From positions 1 to 30,939 of the forward strand of contig CAJUJW010000031.1 of the NCBI GenBank assembly GCA_910586735.1: DNA of 30,939 nucleotides, given 5' to 3'. A model generated the notes under the pieces. The model was given only the letters and a program-made list of their open reading frames with translations. It did not search any database and had not been told where the DNA came from. Every line of letters starts with the position of its first letter. Position 1 is the first letter of the stretch. This stretch comes from an uncultured Oscillibacter sp. Lineage in GTDB: Bacteria > Bacillota > Clostridia > Oscillospirales > Oscillospiraceae. Shown piece after piece: positions 6,520-14,494 of the stretch. Both the position numbers and the translations under genes were made by a program.

Positions 6520-6611
6520 GTAGGAATGGACAATTGACAATTGATAATGGACAATGGGGCGCACAGGGGAGCGGGTCCCGTTCCCTAGGGCTTATGTGAA
6601 CAGGCCCTAGG
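6520..6611. repeat. Short direct repeats and hairpin between the VWA remnant and lrgA
   Basis: Around 6527-6556 a GGACAATTG/GACAATTGATAATGGACAATGG-like run repeats the unit GACAATTG/GACAATGG three to four times. Next to it, CCTAGGGC (6584-6591) and GCCCTAGG (6604-6611) form an 8-bp stem. No gene is seen. Confidence 0.55.
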
Positions 6612-6647
6612 ACATGGCGGGCCCGGAGGAACGGGCAGGAAAAGCCC

Positions 6648-6676
6648 TTTACAAGCGCCAACCAATTTTATATAAT
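6648..6676 (+). promoter_or_regulatory. Promoter of lrgA-lrgB
   Basis: TTTACA (6648-6653), 17 bp, TATAAT (6671-6676), about 45 bases upstream of the lrgA start. Confidence 0.75.
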
Positions 6677-6721
6677 AATAAAACTATTCTCCGGCGCCCC
6701 CGCCGGAACGAGGTGACAGCC

Positions 6722-7081
6722 ATGAAATACGTCTTCCAATTTCTCCGCATCCTGGCCTTCTGCTTCCTGGGGGAGGTCCTCCACAGCCTCCTCCCCCTGC
6801 CCATCCCCGCCAGCATTTACGGCCTGGCCCTCCTGCTGGCGGCCCTGCGGGCGGGCCTGGTGAAGCTGGAGCAGGTGCGGGAGGCGGCGGGGTTTCTCAT
6901 CGCCATATTCCCCCTGCTCTTCGTCCCCGGCGCCGCCGGAATCATGGAGCTGGGGCCGGTGCTGGCCAGGAACGCCCTGCCCGTCCTGCTGGCCGTGGCC
7001 CTGGTGACGGTGCTGGTCATGGCCGCCGCGGGCCGGACGGTTCAGGCGGTCTCCCGGCGGAAGGGGGGGCGGCATGAATGA
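6722..7081 (+). CDS. lrgA: LrgA/CidA family holin-like membrane protein
   Basis: 119 residues with four hydrophobic segments (about 5-22, 27-42, 58-78 and 84-106) and a basic C-terminus (RRKGGRHE). The pattern FLGEVLHSLLPLPIPASIYGL near the N-terminus followed by FLIAIFPLLFVPGAAGIM is characteristic of the LrgA/CidA family (YohJ/UPF0299 type). These small membrane proteins act with LrgB-type partners in murein hydrolase control, programmed lysis or, as shown for several LrgAB/PftAB pairs, pyruvate uptake. The start at ATG 6722 follows the ribosome binding site CGAGGTGA. The end overlaps lrgB by 8 bases, indicating co-translation. Confidence 0.88.
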   Translation: MKYVFQFLRILAFCFLGEVLHSLLPLPIPASIYGLALLLAALRAGLVKLEQVREAAGFLIAIFPLLFVPGAAGIMELGPVLARNALPVLLAVALVTVLVMAAAGRTVQAVSRRKGGRHE

Positions 7082-7769
7082 GCTTTTGACCCAGGGGGCC
7101 GTGTGGGGCGTGCTGCTGACCCTGGGGGCCTTCGCCCTGGGGACCTTCCTCCAGAAAAAGACCCGGCGGGCCTGGTGCAACCCCCTGCTTCTGGGCAGCC
7201 TGTTTGTCATCCTCTTCCTGCGCCTGTTTGGGATTTCCTACCCGGACTATCAGGCCAGCGCCGGGCCGGTGAGCTGGCTCCTCCTGCCCGCCACGGTCAG
7301 CCTGGCGGCGCCCCTTTACGAGCAGTGGGAGGCCCTGCGGAAAAACGCCGCCGCCATCCTCTCCGGCATCGCCGCCGGGGTGCTGGTGAGCTTGGGGGCC
7401 ATTCTGGCCCTGGCCTGGGTGTTCCGCATGGACCGGGCCGCCGCCGTCAGCCTGCTGCCCAAGTCCGTCACCACCGCCATCGGTGTGGACATCTCCGGCG
7501 AGCTGGGGGGCATCCCCGCCCTGACCACCGCCGTCATCATCCTGACGGGCATTTTCGGGAATCTCACCGCCCAGGCGGTGTGCAAATGGTTCCGCGTCAC
7601 GGACCCCGTGGCCAAGGGGGTGGGCATCGGTTCCGCCGCCCACGCCATCGGCACCGCCCGGGCCCTGGAGCTGGGGCCGGTGGAGGGGGCCATGAGCAGT
7701 CTGTCCATCGCCGTGGCGGGCATCCTGACGGCACTGCTGTGCCCCCTGGCGGTGAATCTGCTGCCTTAG
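7074..7769 (+). CDS. lrgB: LrgB family membrane protein
   Basis: 231 residues and polytopic, with about seven or eight hydrophobic segments. Family signatures are visible: LLPKSVTTAIGVDIS near residue 130 and GIGSAAHAIGTARALE near residue 185. LrgB-type proteins pair with LrgA-type holin-like proteins. The ATG lies inside the end of lrgA. The length matches the family (about 230). No LytSR two-component system is visible in this window. Pyruvate transport or lysis control are the two known roles; the sequence does not decide between them. Confidence 0.92.
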   Translation: MNELLTQGAVWGVLLTLGAFALGTFLQKKTRRAWCNPLLLGSLFVILFLRLFGISYPDYQASAGPVSWLLLPATVSLAAPLYEQWEALRKNAAAILSGIAAGVLVSLGAILALAWVFRMDRAAAVSLLPKSVTTAIGVDISGELGGIPALTTAVIILTGIFGNLTAQAVCKWFRVTDPVAKGVGIGSAAHAIGTARALELGPVEGAMSSLSIAVAGILTALLCPLAVNLLP

Positions 7770-7805
7770 GCCCCCCTAAAAACACTGGACTTCCCCATAA
7801 AATTA

Positions 7806-7814
7806 TGCTATAAT
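7806..7814 (+). promoter_or_regulatory. Extended -10 promoter of the Zn-ribbon gene
   Basis: TGCTATAAT (TG at 7806-7807, TATAAT at 7809-7814) about 60 bases before the start. No good -35 is seen, consistent with an extended -10 promoter. Confidence 0.6.
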
Positions 7815-7875
7815 TTACATTTAACTACACCGGCTCCCCGGCCCCGCCGGGGAGTCCAGAACGAGGTGCTTTGCC

Positions 7876-8478
7876 ATGCGCGAGGAGATGCGCACCTTCG
7901 GCTATCTCTGCCCCAAGTGCGGAAAAACCGTCATGAGAAGCCGTTCCGTCTTTGCCCTGGCGGCCTCCGGCGCGGAGGTGGAGTGCGATTGCGGCGGTTC
8001 CGCCCTCACCGCGTCCTTCGACGGGGAGCGCTACCATCTCACCGTCCCCTGCGGCCTCTGCGGCGAGACCCACGCCGCCGTCTGTTCCCGGGCCCAGGTG
8101 CTGGAGGGGGCCGCCGCCCTGGCCTGTGCCAGGACGAAGCAGTTCTGCTGCTTCATCGGCCCCGAGGGGACGGTGGACAAGCAGCTGCGGGAGCTGGCTG
8201 TCCTGGCGGAGAAGGAACGGCGGCAGGATGGGGACCAGGCGTTCCTGGACAACGTCATCATGTACGAGGTCCTCTCCGAGCTGCGGGACATCGCCGCCCG
8301 GCCGGGGGGAATCACCTGCGCCTGCGGCAGCGGCCGCTGGGGCATGGAGATCCGGCGGTCCGCCGTGGACCTCATCTGCCGGGACTGCGGGGCCAAGCTC
8401 CGGGTGCCCGCCGCCACGGACCGGGACCTGGACGACCTGTGCTGCCACATGAAGCTGGTGCTTCCGGGGAAGAAATAA
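7876..8478 (+). CDS. Uncharacterised multi-zinc-ribbon protein
   Basis: 200 residues, no signal peptide or membrane segment. It holds five paired-cysteine knuckles: CPKCGK (12-17), CDCGG near 38, CGLCGE near 59, CACGS near 149 and CRDCGAK near 168. The first two and last two could form two zinc ribbons around a helical centre (about 85-140). I do not recognise a named family. It is a single gene with its own promoter and a hairpin after it. A nucleic-acid or protein-binding role is plausible for zinc ribbons but not shown. Confidence 0.78.
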   Translation: MREEMRTFGYLCPKCGKTVMRSRSVFALAASGAEVECDCGGSALTASFDGERYHLTVPCGLCGETHAAVCSRAQVLEGAAALACARTKQFCCFIGPEGTVDKQLRELAVLAEKERRQDGDQAFLDNVIMYEVLSELRDIAARPGGITCACGSGRWGMEIRRSAVDLICRDCGAKLRVPAATDRDLDDLCCHMKLVLPGKK

Positions 8479-8483
8479 AACGG

Positions 8484-8511
8484 GGAGAGCGGTATCAACA
8501 TGCCGCTCTCC
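8484..8511 (+). terminator. Hairpin after the Zn-ribbon gene
   Basis: A 9-bp stem, GGAGAGCGG/CCGCTCTCC, with a 10-nt loop lies 5 bases past the stop. The T tail is poor, so termination may be weak and some readthrough into the CDF gene is possible. Confidence 0.55.
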
Positions 8512-8558
8512 TGCATATCCTGTGATGTTTGCCAAGTCCTGTGAGGGGAGCTGATCTT

Positions 8559-9722
8559 GTGATTACGACGCTGGCCCGGATATTTCTCAAGCCGGAGGGC
8601 AAGCCGGAGGCCCAGCTGCGGAAGGGCTACGGCGTGCTCTGCGGCGCCGTGGGCGTGTGTTTGAACCTGCTGCTGTTTTTGGGCAAGCTGCTGGCGGGCC
8701 TGGCCTCCGGGTCCATCGCCGTGGTGGCCGACGCGGTGAACAACCTCTCCGATGCCGGGTCCTCCATCGTGACCCTGGTGGGCTTCCAGCTGGCCGAGCA
8801 GAAGCCGGACCACGAGCACCCCTTCGGCCACGGCCGGATGGAGTATCTGTCCGGCCTGGTGGTGGCCATGCTGATTCTGCTGATGGGCTTCGAGCTGGCC
8901 CAGTCCTCCGTGGGGAAGATTCTCCACCCCGTCCCGGCGGATGCCGGCTGGCAGGTGACGGCGGTTCTCTGCGCCGCCATCGCCGTGAAGCTCTACATGG
9001 CCTTCTACAACCGCCGGGTCGGGAAGCGCATCGGCTCCACCGCCATGGAGGCCGCCGCCATGGACTCCCTGGGGGACTGCGCCGCCACGTCGGCGGTGCT
9101 GATCGCCTCTCTGATTGAGCGGTACACGAGCCTGATTCTGGACGGCTGGGGGGGCCTGCTGGTGGCCCTGTTCATCCTCTGGTCCGGCGTCCGGGCCGTC
9201 AAGACCACCATGGACCCGTTATTGGGCACGCCGCCCTCGGCGGAGTTCGTGGAGGAGATCAAGTCCTTGGTTCTCTCCCACCAGCCCGTCCTGGGCGTCC
9301 ACGATATCATCGTCCACGACTACGGCCCCGGCCGGCGGATGGTCTCTCTCCACGCCGAGGTCCCCGCCCGGGGCGAGCTCCTGGAGCTCCACGGGCGCAT
9401 CGACCACGTGGAGCGGGAACTCCGGGAGCGCCTGGGCTGCGAGGCGGTGATTCACATGGACCCGGTGCCCGTGGACGACGGCGTCACCCAGGAGACCCGG
9501 AAGCGGGTGGAGGCCCTGGTCCGCTGCATCGACGGGGGCATCACCATCCACGACTTCCAGGTGGTCCCCCGGAAGGACCACGCCCACCTGATTTTCGACG
9601 CGGCGGTGCCCTTCGACTTCCGCCTCACGGACCAGGAGGTGGAAGAGAAGATCAAAAGCGCCGTCCAGGTGCTGGACAGCAATTTCCAGGCCAAGGTGCG
9701 GGTGGAGCGGTCTTATACGTGA
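8559..9722 (+). CDS. Cation diffusion facilitator family transporter
   Basis: 387 residues from GTG 8559, chosen because GAGGGGAG lies 8 nt upstream; an in-frame TTG at 8529 lacks such a site. CDF proteins are proton-coupled exporters of Zn, Mn, Fe or Co. Seen: six membrane segments in the first 210 residues; the TM2 motif ADAVNNLSDAGSS (57-69) with metal-binding Asn/Asp positions; the conserved HPFGHGRMEY loop (87-96); the TM5 motif MDSLGDC with Asp169 and Asp173; and a long cytoplasmic C-terminal region that looks like two dimerisation-type modules (about 210-290 and 305-387). The NNxxD/DxxxD site is more like Mn/Fe-exporting clostridial and MneP/MntE-like members than Zn-type HxxxD exporters, but the substrate is inferred. 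Confidence 0.9.
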   Translation: MITTLARIFLKPEGKPEAQLRKGYGVLCGAVGVCLNLLLFLGKLLAGLASGSIAVVADAVNNLSDAGSSIVTLVGFQLAEQKPDHEHPFGHGRMEYLSGLVVAMLILLMGFELAQSSVGKILHPVPADAGWQVTAVLCAAIAVKLYMAFYNRRVGKRIGSTAMEAAAMDSLGDCAATSAVLIASLIERYTSLILDGWGGLLVALFILWSGVRAVKTTMDPLLGTPPSAEFVEEIKSLVLSHQPVLGVHDIIVHDYGPGRRMVSLHAEVPARGELLELHGRIDHVERELRERLGCEAVIHMDPVPVDDGVTQETRKRVEALVRCIDGGITIHDFQVVPRKDHAHLIFDAAVPFDFRLTDQEVEEKIKSAVQVLDSNFQAKVRVERSYT

Positions 9723-9725
9723 TTT

Positions 9726-9757
9726 GAAGAGCGTCCCTCGGGGCGCTCTTCTTTTTT
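9726..9757 (+). terminator. Intrinsic terminator after the CDF gene
   Basis: An 11-bp stem (one T-G pair; 9726-9736 with 9741-9751), a 4-nt loop and six T. It ends immediately before the padR -35. Confidence 0.9.
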
Positions 9758-9758
9758 C

Positions 9759-9787
9759 TTGACAAACCTCGGCCATCTATGTATAAT
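9759..9787 (+). promoter_or_regulatory. Promoter of the padR operon
   Basis: TTGACA (9759-9764), 17 bp, TATAAT (9782-9787): full consensus hexamers. Confidence 0.88.
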
Positions 9788-9805
9788 AACCATAGATGAC
9801 CGAGG
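9767..9805 (+). promoter_or_regulatory. Inverted-repeat operator overlapping the padR promoter
   Basis: CCTCGGCCATCTATG (9767-9781) and CATAGATGACCGAGG (9791-9805) are inverted copies with one mismatch, 9 bp apart, with the -10 box in the centre. PadR proteins bind such palindromes at their own promoters, so autorepression is the natural reading. Confidence 0.75.
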
Positions 9806-9826
9806 CATTGTGAAAGGAGGCGCACC

Positions 9827-10165
9827 ATGAAAATCGACAAGAGCCTGATGAGCGGCAGCACGACGCTGCTGGTCCTCTCTTTGCTTTCGGGGGAGGAGAT
9901 GTACGGCTACCAGATGATCACGGAGCTGGCCCGGCGGTCCAACCACGTCTTCGACCTGAAGGAGGGCACCCTCTACCCCATCCTCCACGGCCTGGAGGCC
10001 GAGGGGCTGGTCAGCGTCCGGGAAAAGAAGTCCCCGGAGGGCCGGACCCGGAAATACTACCGGGTCACCCGGAAGGGCCGCCGGGCCCTGGACGCCCGGA
10101 AGGAGGAATGGGTGGCCTTCCGGGAGCAGGTGGACGCGGTGGTGAACAGCGCCTCCTTGGCGTGA
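9827..10165 (+). CDS. PadR family transcriptional regulator
   Basis: 112 residues, the short PadR-s2 type: a winged helix-turn-helix with one C-terminal dimerisation helix. Seen: STTLLVLSLLSGEEMYGYQM (12-31), the recognition region LKEGTLYPILHGLEAEGLV (about 44-62), the wing with EGRTRKYYRVTRKGRRALD, and a final helix. The strong ribosome binding site AAAGGAGG precedes ATG. It is the first gene of a three-gene operon whose second gene begins with a PadR-linked HAAS-type domain, and it likely represses the operon through the palindrome over the promoter. Confidence 0.92.
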   Translation: MKIDKSLMSGSTTLLVLSLLSGEEMYGYQMITELARRSNHVFDLKEGTLYPILHGLEAEGLVSVREKKSPEGRTRKYYRVTRKGRRALDARKEEWVAFREQVDAVVNSASLA

Positions 10166-10176
10166 GGGGGACGGCT

Positions 10177-10938
10177 ATGCGAAGCAAATTTGAAATCTGG
10201 GTGGACGCCGTGTGCGAGCAGGTCCGCTTCCGGCCCGACCGGAAGGCCATCGCCAGGGAGCTGCGGGTCCACTACGACGACCATGTGAAAGACCTCCTCC
10301 GCCTGGGCCGGTCCCAGGAGCTGGCGGAGGAGCGGGCCCTGGCCGCCATGGGGAACGCCCAGGAAGTGGGCTGGGCCCTGGACCGGGTACATAAGCCCTG
10401 GCTGGGCTGGCTGTGGGAGACCAGCCGCTTCCTGGCCTTGGTGCTGGCGGCGCTGGCCCTGGTGACGCTGTTCCACACCGTCGGCTGGAGTTCCCTGCTG
10501 CGGCGCACTGTGGACGAGCTCTGCTGGGAGGAGCCCCCGGCCTCCGCCGCGAAAGTGGAGCTGGAGCACGGGACCCTTTACGCCGCGCCGGGAAAGGTGA
10601 CCCAGGACCCCGGCGGCCAGGCGTTCGCGGAAATCCGGCTGTGGCTGCAAACGCGGGACCCCCTGGGGGTGGACCCCTATTACAGCTACGGCATCAAGAA
10701 CTGGTTCTTCACCTATCGGGACGAGCGGGGGGAAGTGCCGCCCTATGAGGCGGACCCCCTCACAAGGGTGGCGCCGAGCCGGTATTGGAATGCCCTGGGC
10801 GCCGGGCGCTTCGGCTGGACCCGATACCGCCAGTCGGTGGAGCTGGTGCTGGACGAGCCGCCCCGGTGGGCGGAGATATCGTATCCCCTCTCCGGCCAGG
10901 ACTGGACCCTGCGGGTGGAATGGGAGGCGGAGTCATGA
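10177..10938 (+). CDS. HAAS/DUF1700-type domain membrane protein, PadR partner
   Basis: 253 residues. The N-terminal 70 residues form a helical module (ELRVHYDDHVKDLL, then ELAEERALAAMGNAQEVGWAL) like the HAAS or permease-prefix domains usually encoded directly after PadR regulators. A membrane helix (FLALVLAALALVTLF, about 85-102) follows, and then a 150-residue extracytoplasmic part rich in aromatic residues (WLQTRDPLGVDPYYSYG). HAAS modules are thought to sense or transmit envelope signals. The extracellular part is not recognised. The start at ATG 10177 is preferred (11 bases after padR) over an upstream in-frame start inside padR. The last bases overlap the next gene (ATGA). Confidence 0.75.
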   Translation: MRSKFEIWVDAVCEQVRFRPDRKAIARELRVHYDDHVKDLLRLGRSQELAEERALAAMGNAQEVGWALDRVHKPWLGWLWETSRFLALVLAALALVTLFHTVGWSSLLRRTVDELCWEEPPASAAKVELEHGTLYAAPGKVTQDPGGQAFAEIRLWLQTRDPLGVDPYYSYGIKNWFFTYRDERGEVPPYEADPLTRVAPSRYWNALGAGRFGWTRYRQSVELVLDEPPRWAEISYPLSGQDWTLRVEWEAES

Positions 10939-11690
10939 GGCTGACACGGGGACAAAAGACCCTCCGAAACGCGCTGCTGTGCATCCTGCTGGCCGCCCTG
11001 GTGTACGCCATGCTGGGCTTCCCGCCCTACACGGTCCGGGGAATGCTGGACCGGGTGGAGCGGCGGTATCTCCTCTCCGATCTGGAGCCGGTGCTGGTGG
11101 AGCGAAGCTCCTGGCGGTACAGCGGCGACCTCCTGGCCCATCACACCACCCATCTGATCGCCCGGACGGGGGACTCCTATATCTACACCGAGTTCACCCG
11201 CCACGGCCTGGAGGTCCGGCCTGAGTACCGGCGGGGCACGAAAATGGGCCGGGACGCCCTGTGCCTGGGCCTGAACGGGACGCTGTACGTGGCCGGGGAC
11301 TTCACGGAAGCGGCCTCCGCCGCCGTGGAGGTGACGGCCCAGCGGACCACCCGCATGTACGACCCGGAGACGGAGGAGTACGAGCTGGTCACCCAGGAGA
11401 AAGAGACCTTCTCCTATGAGGGGGAGAAGGCCGGCGACGCCCTGTTTTCCTTCCGCTACCGGGAAGGGGAGGAGGGCATGACTTCCTGGGGAGCCTGGGG
11501 CCCCTACACCGGCCTGGAGGGAGCGGCCTACAACTGGTACAGCAGCTATACCAAGGGAAACCGGGACGGGGGACGGGGCATCCTCCACGGGGACCTTCCG
11601 GTAAAGGTGACGCTGTACGACGGGGAGGGCGGCGTGCTGGACACCCTGGAGCTGTCCATTGACAATTATGAGCTGTACGGCAACTATTAA
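10935..11690 (+). CDS. Membrane-anchored protein of unknown function, third gene of the padR operon
   Basis: 251 residues. A single N-terminal hydrophobic segment (NALLCILLAALVYAMLGF, about 12-29) without a lipobox suggests an anchor or uncleaved signal. The remainder appears extracytoplasmic and beta-rich, with many aromatic, Gly and charged residues (TTRMYDPETEEYELVTQEK). The start overlaps the stop of the preceding gene by 4 bases, and the two proteins share a layout of anchor plus extracellular domain, so they probably act together. Family not recognised. Confidence 0.72.
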   Translation: MRLTRGQKTLRNALLCILLAALVYAMLGFPPYTVRGMLDRVERRYLLSDLEPVLVERSSWRYSGDLLAHHTTHLIARTGDSYIYTEFTRHGLEVRPEYRRGTKMGRDALCLGLNGTLYVAGDFTEAASAAVEVTAQRTTRMYDPETEEYELVTQEKETFSYEGEKAGDALFSFRYREGEEGMTSWGAWGPYTGLEGAAYNWYSSYTKGNRDGGRGILHGDLPVKVTLYDGEGGVLDTLELSIDNYELYGNY

Positions 11691-11691
11691 A

Positions 11692-11722
11692 AGAGGACGG
11701 TATCTTTACGATACCGTCCTCT
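11692..11722. terminator. Bidirectional terminator between the padR operon and oadA
   Basis: A 13-bp perfect stem (11692-11704 with 11710-11722) with a TTTAC loop lies between two convergent genes. The minus-strand side is followed by TTTTAAT. Confidence 0.85.
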
Positions 11723-11737
11723 CTTCATTAAATCGGA

Positions 11738-13195
11738 TTAGCCTTTAAATTCCACAAACAGCTCCCGCACGGCGTTGGGGTCCGCCGGCTTCTTCGCCGG
11801 GGCAGCCGCGGGGGCGGCGGCGGGCTCGTCATGGGGCCCGTCTCTCCAGGCCAGGAACTTGGGGGCCACCTGGGGGAACAGGGCCAGGGACAGCACGTCC
11901 TCGTCGCTCTTGGCAATGTCCTTGAACTCCTCCCGGTACTTCTCCACCTCCGGCTGGAGCTGGTCCGCCGGGCGGCAGGTGATGACCTCCTCGGGCTTGA
12001 TGCCCGCCAGGGCCCGGACCTCCTCGCTGACCTCGCCGGGCAGCTTGCCGTACTCGCCCCGGAGGAGGCCCTTGGACTCCTTGGGGAAGGTCTTGTACTT
12101 GCCCACCACCACGTTCATGACGGCCTGGGTGCCCACAATCTGGCTGGTGGGCGTGACCAGCGGGGGATAGCCGAAGTCCTTGCGGACACGGGGAATCTCC
12201 GCCAGCACGTCGTAATACTTCTCCTCCTTGTTGGCCTGCTTCAGCTGAGAAATCAGGTTGGAGAGCATGCCACCGGGGACCTGGTACAGCAGGGTGTTGG
12301 TGTCCACGTTCAGCACCTTGGGGTCCAGGCTGCCCGCCTCTTTGAGCCGCTGGGCCACCTTGCGGAAGTGGGCGGCGGCCTCGCTCATTTTGTTCAGGTC
12401 CAGCTTGGTGTCCCGGACGGTGCCCTGGAGGGTGGCCACCAGGGACTCCGTGGCGGGCTGAGCCGTGCCGTTGGCCAGGGGGCTGAGGGCCGTGTCCACA
12501 ATGTCCACCCCGGCGTAGGCCGCCATGAGATAGACCATGTCGCCGGTTCCCGTGGTGTTGTGGGTGTGCAGGTGAATGGGGATTTTCACGGTTTCCTTCA
12601 GCTTCTTAATGAGGGAATAGGCGTCCATGGGCAGCAGCAGATTCGCCATGTCCTTGACACAGATGACATCCGCGCCCATCTGCTCCAGCTCCTTGGCCAG
12701 CTTGACAAAATACTCCTCGCTGTGAATGGGGGAGATGGTGTAGGACAGCGTGGCCTCCACCATGCCGCCGTATTTCTTGGTGGACTTGATGGCCTGTTCC
12801 AGGTTCCGCACGTCGTTCAGGGCGTCGAAAATTCGGATGATGTCGATTCCGTTTTCGATGGACTTCCGGCAGAAGGCGTCCACCACGTCGTCGGCGTAGT
12901 GCTTGTAGCCCAGGATGTTCTGGCCCCGGAAGAGCATTTGCAGCTTGGTGTTGGGCAGGGCCTTGCGCAGCTTCCGCAGACGCTCCCAGGGGTCCTCGTT
13001 CAAGAAGCGCATGCAGGAGTCGAAGGTGGCGCCGCCCCAGCACTCCAGGGACCAGTAGCCGATGGAGTCCAGCACCTCGCAGGCGGGCAGCATGTCCTCA
13101 ATGCGCATGCGGGTGGCCGCCTGGGACTGGTGGGCGTCCCGGAGGATGGTGTCGGTGATATACAGGGGTTTCTTAGACAAAAATTCCATAGCCAT
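11738..13195 (-). CDS. oadA: Oxaloacetate decarboxylase alpha subunit (carboxyltransferase)
   Basis: 485 residues. It moves the carboxyl group from oxaloacetate to biotin on the carrier protein, giving pyruvate. Seen: LYITDTILRDAHQS at the TIM-barrel start, the metal-binding HTHNTTG (His210, His212), the carbamylated-lysine motif ICVKDMA (Lys181), and PLANGTAQPATES. The second half is the PYC_OADA conserved carboxylase region. The end (Ala/Pro-rich linker then VRELFVEFKG) has no biotin domain, unlike Klebsiella OadA, because the carrier is a separate gene. The ribosome binding site GGAGGT precedes MAMEFL. It is the last gene of the G-carrier-beta-alpha operon. Without that operon it could be taken for pyruvate carboxylase subunit B; the sodium-pump subunits decide in favour of decarboxylase. 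Confidence 0.93.
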   Translation of the reverse strand: MAMEFLSKKPLYITDTILRDAHQSQAATRMRIEDMLPACEVLDSIGYWSLECWGGATFDSCMRFLNEDPWERLRKLRKALPNTKLQMLFRGQNILGYKHYADDVVDAFCRKSIENGIDIIRIFDALNDVRNLEQAIKSTKKYGGMVEATLSYTISPIHSEEYFVKLAKELEQMGADVICVKDMANLLLPMDAYSLIKKLKETVKIPIHLHTHNTTGTGDMVYLMAAYAGVDIVDTALSPLANGTAQPATESLVATLQGTVRDTKLDLNKMSEAAAHFRKVAQRLKEAGSLDPKVLNVDTNTLLYQVPGGMLSNLISQLKQANKEEKYYDVLAEIPRVRKDFGYPPLVTPTSQIVGTQAVMNVVVGKYKTFPKESKGLLRGEYGKLPGEVSEEVRALAGIKPEEVITCRPADQLQPEVEKYREEFKDIAKSDEDVLSLALFPQVAPKFLAWRDGPHDEPAAAPAAAPAKKPADPNAVRELFVEFKG

Positions 13196-13213
13196 AACAG
13201 TACCTCCGATCTA

Positions 13214-14476
13214 TCAGCCGAACAGGGAAATCATGACGCCCGCCGCGATGGCGGACCCGATGACGCCGGCCACGTTGGGGCCCATGGCGTGCATCAGCAG
13301 GAAGTTGCTGGGATTGGCCTTCTGGCCCTCCACCTGGGAGACCCGGGCGGCCATGGGCACCGCGGACACGCCGGCGGACCCGATGAGGGGATTGATCTTC
13401 TCTTTCAGGAACAGGTTCATGATCTTGGCCAGGACCACGCCGCCCGCCGTGCCGAAGCCGAAGGCCACGATGCCCATGGCCATGATGGCCAGAGTCTGGA
13501 GGCTCAGGAAAGTCCGGCCCGTGGCCGTCGCGCCCACGGACACGCCCAGGAAGATGGTCACGATATTGATCAGCTCGTTCTGGACGGTCTTGCTCAGGCG
13601 CTCCACCGCACCGCACTCCTTGAAGAGGTTGCCCAGCATCAAACAGGCAATCAGAGGAGCGGCGGAGGGTACCAGCAGGGCCACGAAGATGGCGACCATG
13701 ATGGGGAAGATGATCTTCTCGGTCTTGGAGACCTGCCGCAGAGGCTTCATGACGATCTTCCGCTCAGCCTCGGTGGTCAAAAGCCGCATGATAGGGGGCT
13801 GGATGACGGGCACCAGGGCCATGTAGCTGTAAGCCGCCACGGCGATGGGGCCCAGGAGCTCCGGGGCCAGCTTCGTCGCGCCGTAGATGGCCGTGGGGCC
13901 GTCCGCGCCGCCGATGATGCCGATGGACCCGGCCTGGGCGGAGGAGAAGATGCCGGACAGGCGGCAGCCCACGAAGGTCATGAAGATGCCCAGCTGCGCC
14001 GCCGCGCCCAAAAGTAGGCTCTTGGGATTGGCGATCAGGGGGCCGAAGTCGGTCATGGCGCCCACGCCCATGAAGATGAGGCAGGGGTAGATGCCCAGCT
14101 TCACGCCCAGGTACAGGATGTCGATAAGGCCCGGCGTGATGGACTGCCCCACCGTGGCGGTAGCCAGCACGGCGTCGGAAACGTCCACCGCCGCCAGCTC
14201 CGCCAGGAACTCCGCCGTGACGGGGGCCCCGCCGATGAGGTCCCAGTGAATGTGTCCTCCGGCGAAGAAGATCTCATGGTACATCTCCGCGCCGGGGAGG
14301 TTGGTGATGAGCATGCCGAAGGCGATGGGCACCAGCAGCAGCGGCTCAAACTTCTTGACGATACCCAGGTAGAGGAGGCCGCAGGCGATGACAATCATCA
14401 GCAGGCACTTCCAGTTGTCCCCCTGGGTAAACAGCGCGAATCCCGAGCTGTTTACAAAATCCAGTATAGCTTCCAT
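13214..14476 (-). CDS. oadB: Sodium-translocating decarboxylase beta subunit
   Basis: 420 residues and polytopic. It decarboxylates carboxybiotin and uses the energy to export sodium. Signatures: GVGAMTDFGPLIANP (137-151), SIGIIGGADGPTAIYGA (184-200; Asp192 corresponds to the sodium-binding Asp of this family), and NPLIGSAGVSAVPMAARVSQ near residue 370. Compared with the roughly 375-residue glutaconyl-CoA decarboxylase beta subunits, it carries extra sequence between about residues 62 and 115 (AEMYHEIFFAGGHIHWDL and onward) before LGVKLGIYP. A ribosome binding site (GGAGGG) is present, 18 bases separate it from the carrier gene and 18 from oadA. Confidence 0.94.
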   Translation of the reverse strand: MEAILDFVNSSGFALFTQGDNWKCLLMIVIACGLLYLGIVKKFEPLLLVPIAFGMLITNLPGAEMYHEIFFAGGHIHWDLIGGAPVTAEFLAELAAVDVSDAVLATATVGQSITPGLIDILYLGVKLGIYPCLIFMGVGAMTDFGPLIANPKSLLLGAAAQLGIFMTFVGCRLSGIFSSAQAGSIGIIGGADGPTAIYGATKLAPELLGPIAVAAYSYMALVPVIQPPIMRLLTTEAERKIVMKPLRQVSKTEKIIFPIMVAIFVALLVPSAAPLIACLMLGNLFKECGAVERLSKTVQNELINIVTIFLGVSVGATATGRTFLSLQTLAIMAMGIVAFGFGTAGGVVLAKIMNLFLKEKINPLIGSAGVSAVPMAARVSQVEGQKANPSNFLLMHAMGPNVAGVIGSAIAAGVMISLFG

Positions 14477-14494
14477 TTGAAACCCTCCAGCGCC

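Noticed and set aside
7018..7068. G-rich tract at the end of lrgA as a possible frameshift
   Set aside because: LrgA and the overlapping LrgB both read cleanly through it with normal lengths.
11831..14017. Very long open frame on the plus strand opposite oadA and oadB (728 codons)
   Set aside because: It is antisense to two clearly recognised genes, is rich in His, Gly, Gln and Val as expected for the shadow of a GC-rich gene, and has no protein-family features.
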